This document shows, in pieces, positions 5,271-5,886 of a stretch of DNA of 5,886 nt. The notes below the pieces were generated by a model, which saw only the letters and a list, made by a program, of their open reading frames with translations, ran no database searches and was not told where the DNA came from. This DNA comes from Lachnospiraceae bacterium UBA4380 (GTDB lineage Bacteria; Bacillota; Clostridia; Lachnospirales; Lachnospiraceae), in NCBI GenBank assembly GCA_002390025.1, contig DGRU01000176.1, forward strand, positions 1 through 5,886. Direction: 5' to 3'. Within the stretch, counting starts at the first letter, position 1. Every line of letters starts with the position of its first letter. Made by a program: the position numbers and the translations under genes.

Positions 5271-5873
5271 TTACTCTCCTGCCGACGATCCGGCCGAAGC
5301 GGATGAGGAGGCCTCGCGGTCCCTGATCATGTGCTGCAGCGTGATCAGGATCGTGACGACAGTATCCTGATATTCCGGTCTGTAAATATCGATGCAGAAT
5401 TTGTCGTGCAGGGAAAGCATCTTCTGAGCGATCACGGCGATGATGCGGTCGTGCTCATCGTAAAGCTCGAAATTCAGCCCCAGGATGTTTCCCCGGAGCT
5501 GCCAGCCCAGGCCCTCGATATTGGTGATGTCCTTGATCAGGTGAAAGAGTTCATTGGACAGTTCGAACTCGGTCCCGTCCGCCATGCTGATAAAGTGCTT
5601 CTCGTGGAGCGACAGAATCTTTCTCTCTATGTGGGAGACATGCTTCCCGTCCGCGGTGAAGAGATCTGTCTTATCGCGGATCGAGGGAAATTCACTCTTT
5701 GCCCGGTAGACGACATTACCCGCATCGTCTGTGATCTCGATGTCATGGTGCAGAGTCAGGACCTTGGAGCTTGTGAACAGAGAGCGGGCCGGCTCCCCGA
5801 AGCGCTCTACGTTATCGGCATTCGGTCCCTCTCCCGCTTCGCGGTATCTGAAAATATTTGAAAAAATGCCCAT
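5271..5873 (-). CDS. LURP-one-related (LOR/YxjI) family protein
   Basis: A 200-residue protein with the fold pattern of the LOR family (DUF567; YxjI of Bacillus), a single beta-barrel relative of the Tubby C-terminal domain. Alternating short beta strands are visible: SSKVLTLHHDIEITDDAGN (about 36-54), then DLFTADGKHVSHIERKILSL (about 70-89), and near the end FELYDEHDRIIAVIAQKMLS (about 135-154) followed by LHDKFCIDIY. The repeated K-x-L-S-L-H-(D/E)-K motif and the D-x-x-G/D-x-x-V/I turns are typical. The C-terminal tail is a low-complexity Ser/Ala stretch. There is no signal peptide or membrane span, and no catalytic residues are known for the family. Its function in bacteria is undefined. 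ATG 5873 is chosen because AAGGAGG ends 5 nt before it; a GTG at 5879 overlaps that site. The gene looks complete. Its promoter is outside the window and no clear terminator follows. Confidence 0.85.
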   Translation of the reverse strand: MGIFSNIFRYREAGEGPNADNVERFGEPARSLFTSSKVLTLHHDIEITDDAGNVVYRAKSEFPSIRDKTDLFTADGKHVSHIERKILSLHEKHFISMADGTEFELSNELFHLIKDITNIEGLGWQLRGNILGLNFELYDEHDRIIAVIAQKMLSLHDKFCIDIYRPEYQDTVVTILITLQHMIRDREASSSASAGSSAGE

Positions 5874-5878
5874 ACGCA

Positions 5879-5885
5879 CCTCCTT
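5879..5885 (-). promoter_or_regulatory. Ribosome binding site of the LOR-family gene
   Basis: AAGGAGG on the minus strand lies 5 nt before ATG 5873. The in-frame GTG at 5879 falls inside this site, so the start is the ATG. Confidence 0.85.
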
Positions 5886-5886
5886 G

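Noticed and set aside
5331..5861. A 176-codon plus-strand open frame at the right end
   Set aside because: It mirrors the LOR-family gene in another frame, which has a good ribosome binding site and a recognisable fold pattern.
1..5886. CRISPR array, tRNA, rRNA, insertion sequence or a complete defence system
   Set aside because: I saw no regular spaced repeats, no tRNA cloverleaf, no transposase motifs, and only fragments of the one nuclease-like family present.

Overview
The window looks like a chromosomal accessory stretch from a gut-type Clostridia genome, most likely Lachnospiraceae or a close relative. The grounds are strong AGGAGG-type ribosome binding sites, moderate GC, a Y-family polymerase followed by a YolD-like gene, and a large hybrid histidine kinase of a style common in that group. 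The species assignment is inference from family resemblance only.

Layout, left to right. Positions 1-48 (+) are the last 15 codons of a Y-family (DinB/UmuC-like) lesion-bypass polymerase. It is followed after 38 nt by a YolD-like accessory gene (87-629, +), a standard pairing. A short gap (630-787) holds a weak terminator and a near-consensus sigma-A promoter (TTGAAA, 17 nt, TATAAT) flanked and overlapped by two TGAAA/TTTCA palindromes. This promoter drives a 1084-residue soluble hybrid sensor kinase (788-4042, +). The kinase has about four PAS-like sensor modules, HisKA, HATPase_c and two complete receiver domains, with no DNA-binding or HPt output. A perfect 15-bp bidirectional terminator (4068-4105) closes it.

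From about 4086 rightwards the DNA looks scarred. On the minus strand lies a Bcp-type peroxiredoxin gene with a good start, ribosome binding site and both cysteines. It loses family resemblance after about residue 90 and ends inside the shared terminator loop, so its C-terminal third is missing. Its leader carries a 9-bp GC hairpin and a tandem 13/14-bp duplication. The next stretch is AT-rich and gene-poor (4513-4950), with palindromes and a 16-bp-stem hairpin. Two gene fragments then abut exactly at 5178/5179. One is an internal piece of an AAA-ATPase-like/PD-(D/E)XK family protein (+), the other the near-C-terminal piece of a short-chain dehydrogenase (-). Finally an intact minus-strand LURP-one/YxjI-family gene (5271-5873) ends just before the dehydrogenase fragment.

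How the genes may work together: the polymerase and YolD genes form a translesion/SOS-type operon. The kinase appears to be its own transcription unit and must signal through a partner encoded elsewhere. The right half is best read as a decaying region in which three genes have been cut by rearrangement beside one intact LOR gene. I see no clear evidence for a new defence or mobile system. The most useful second looks are the truncated peroxiredoxin, the fused gene fragments and the structured non-coding stretch between them.
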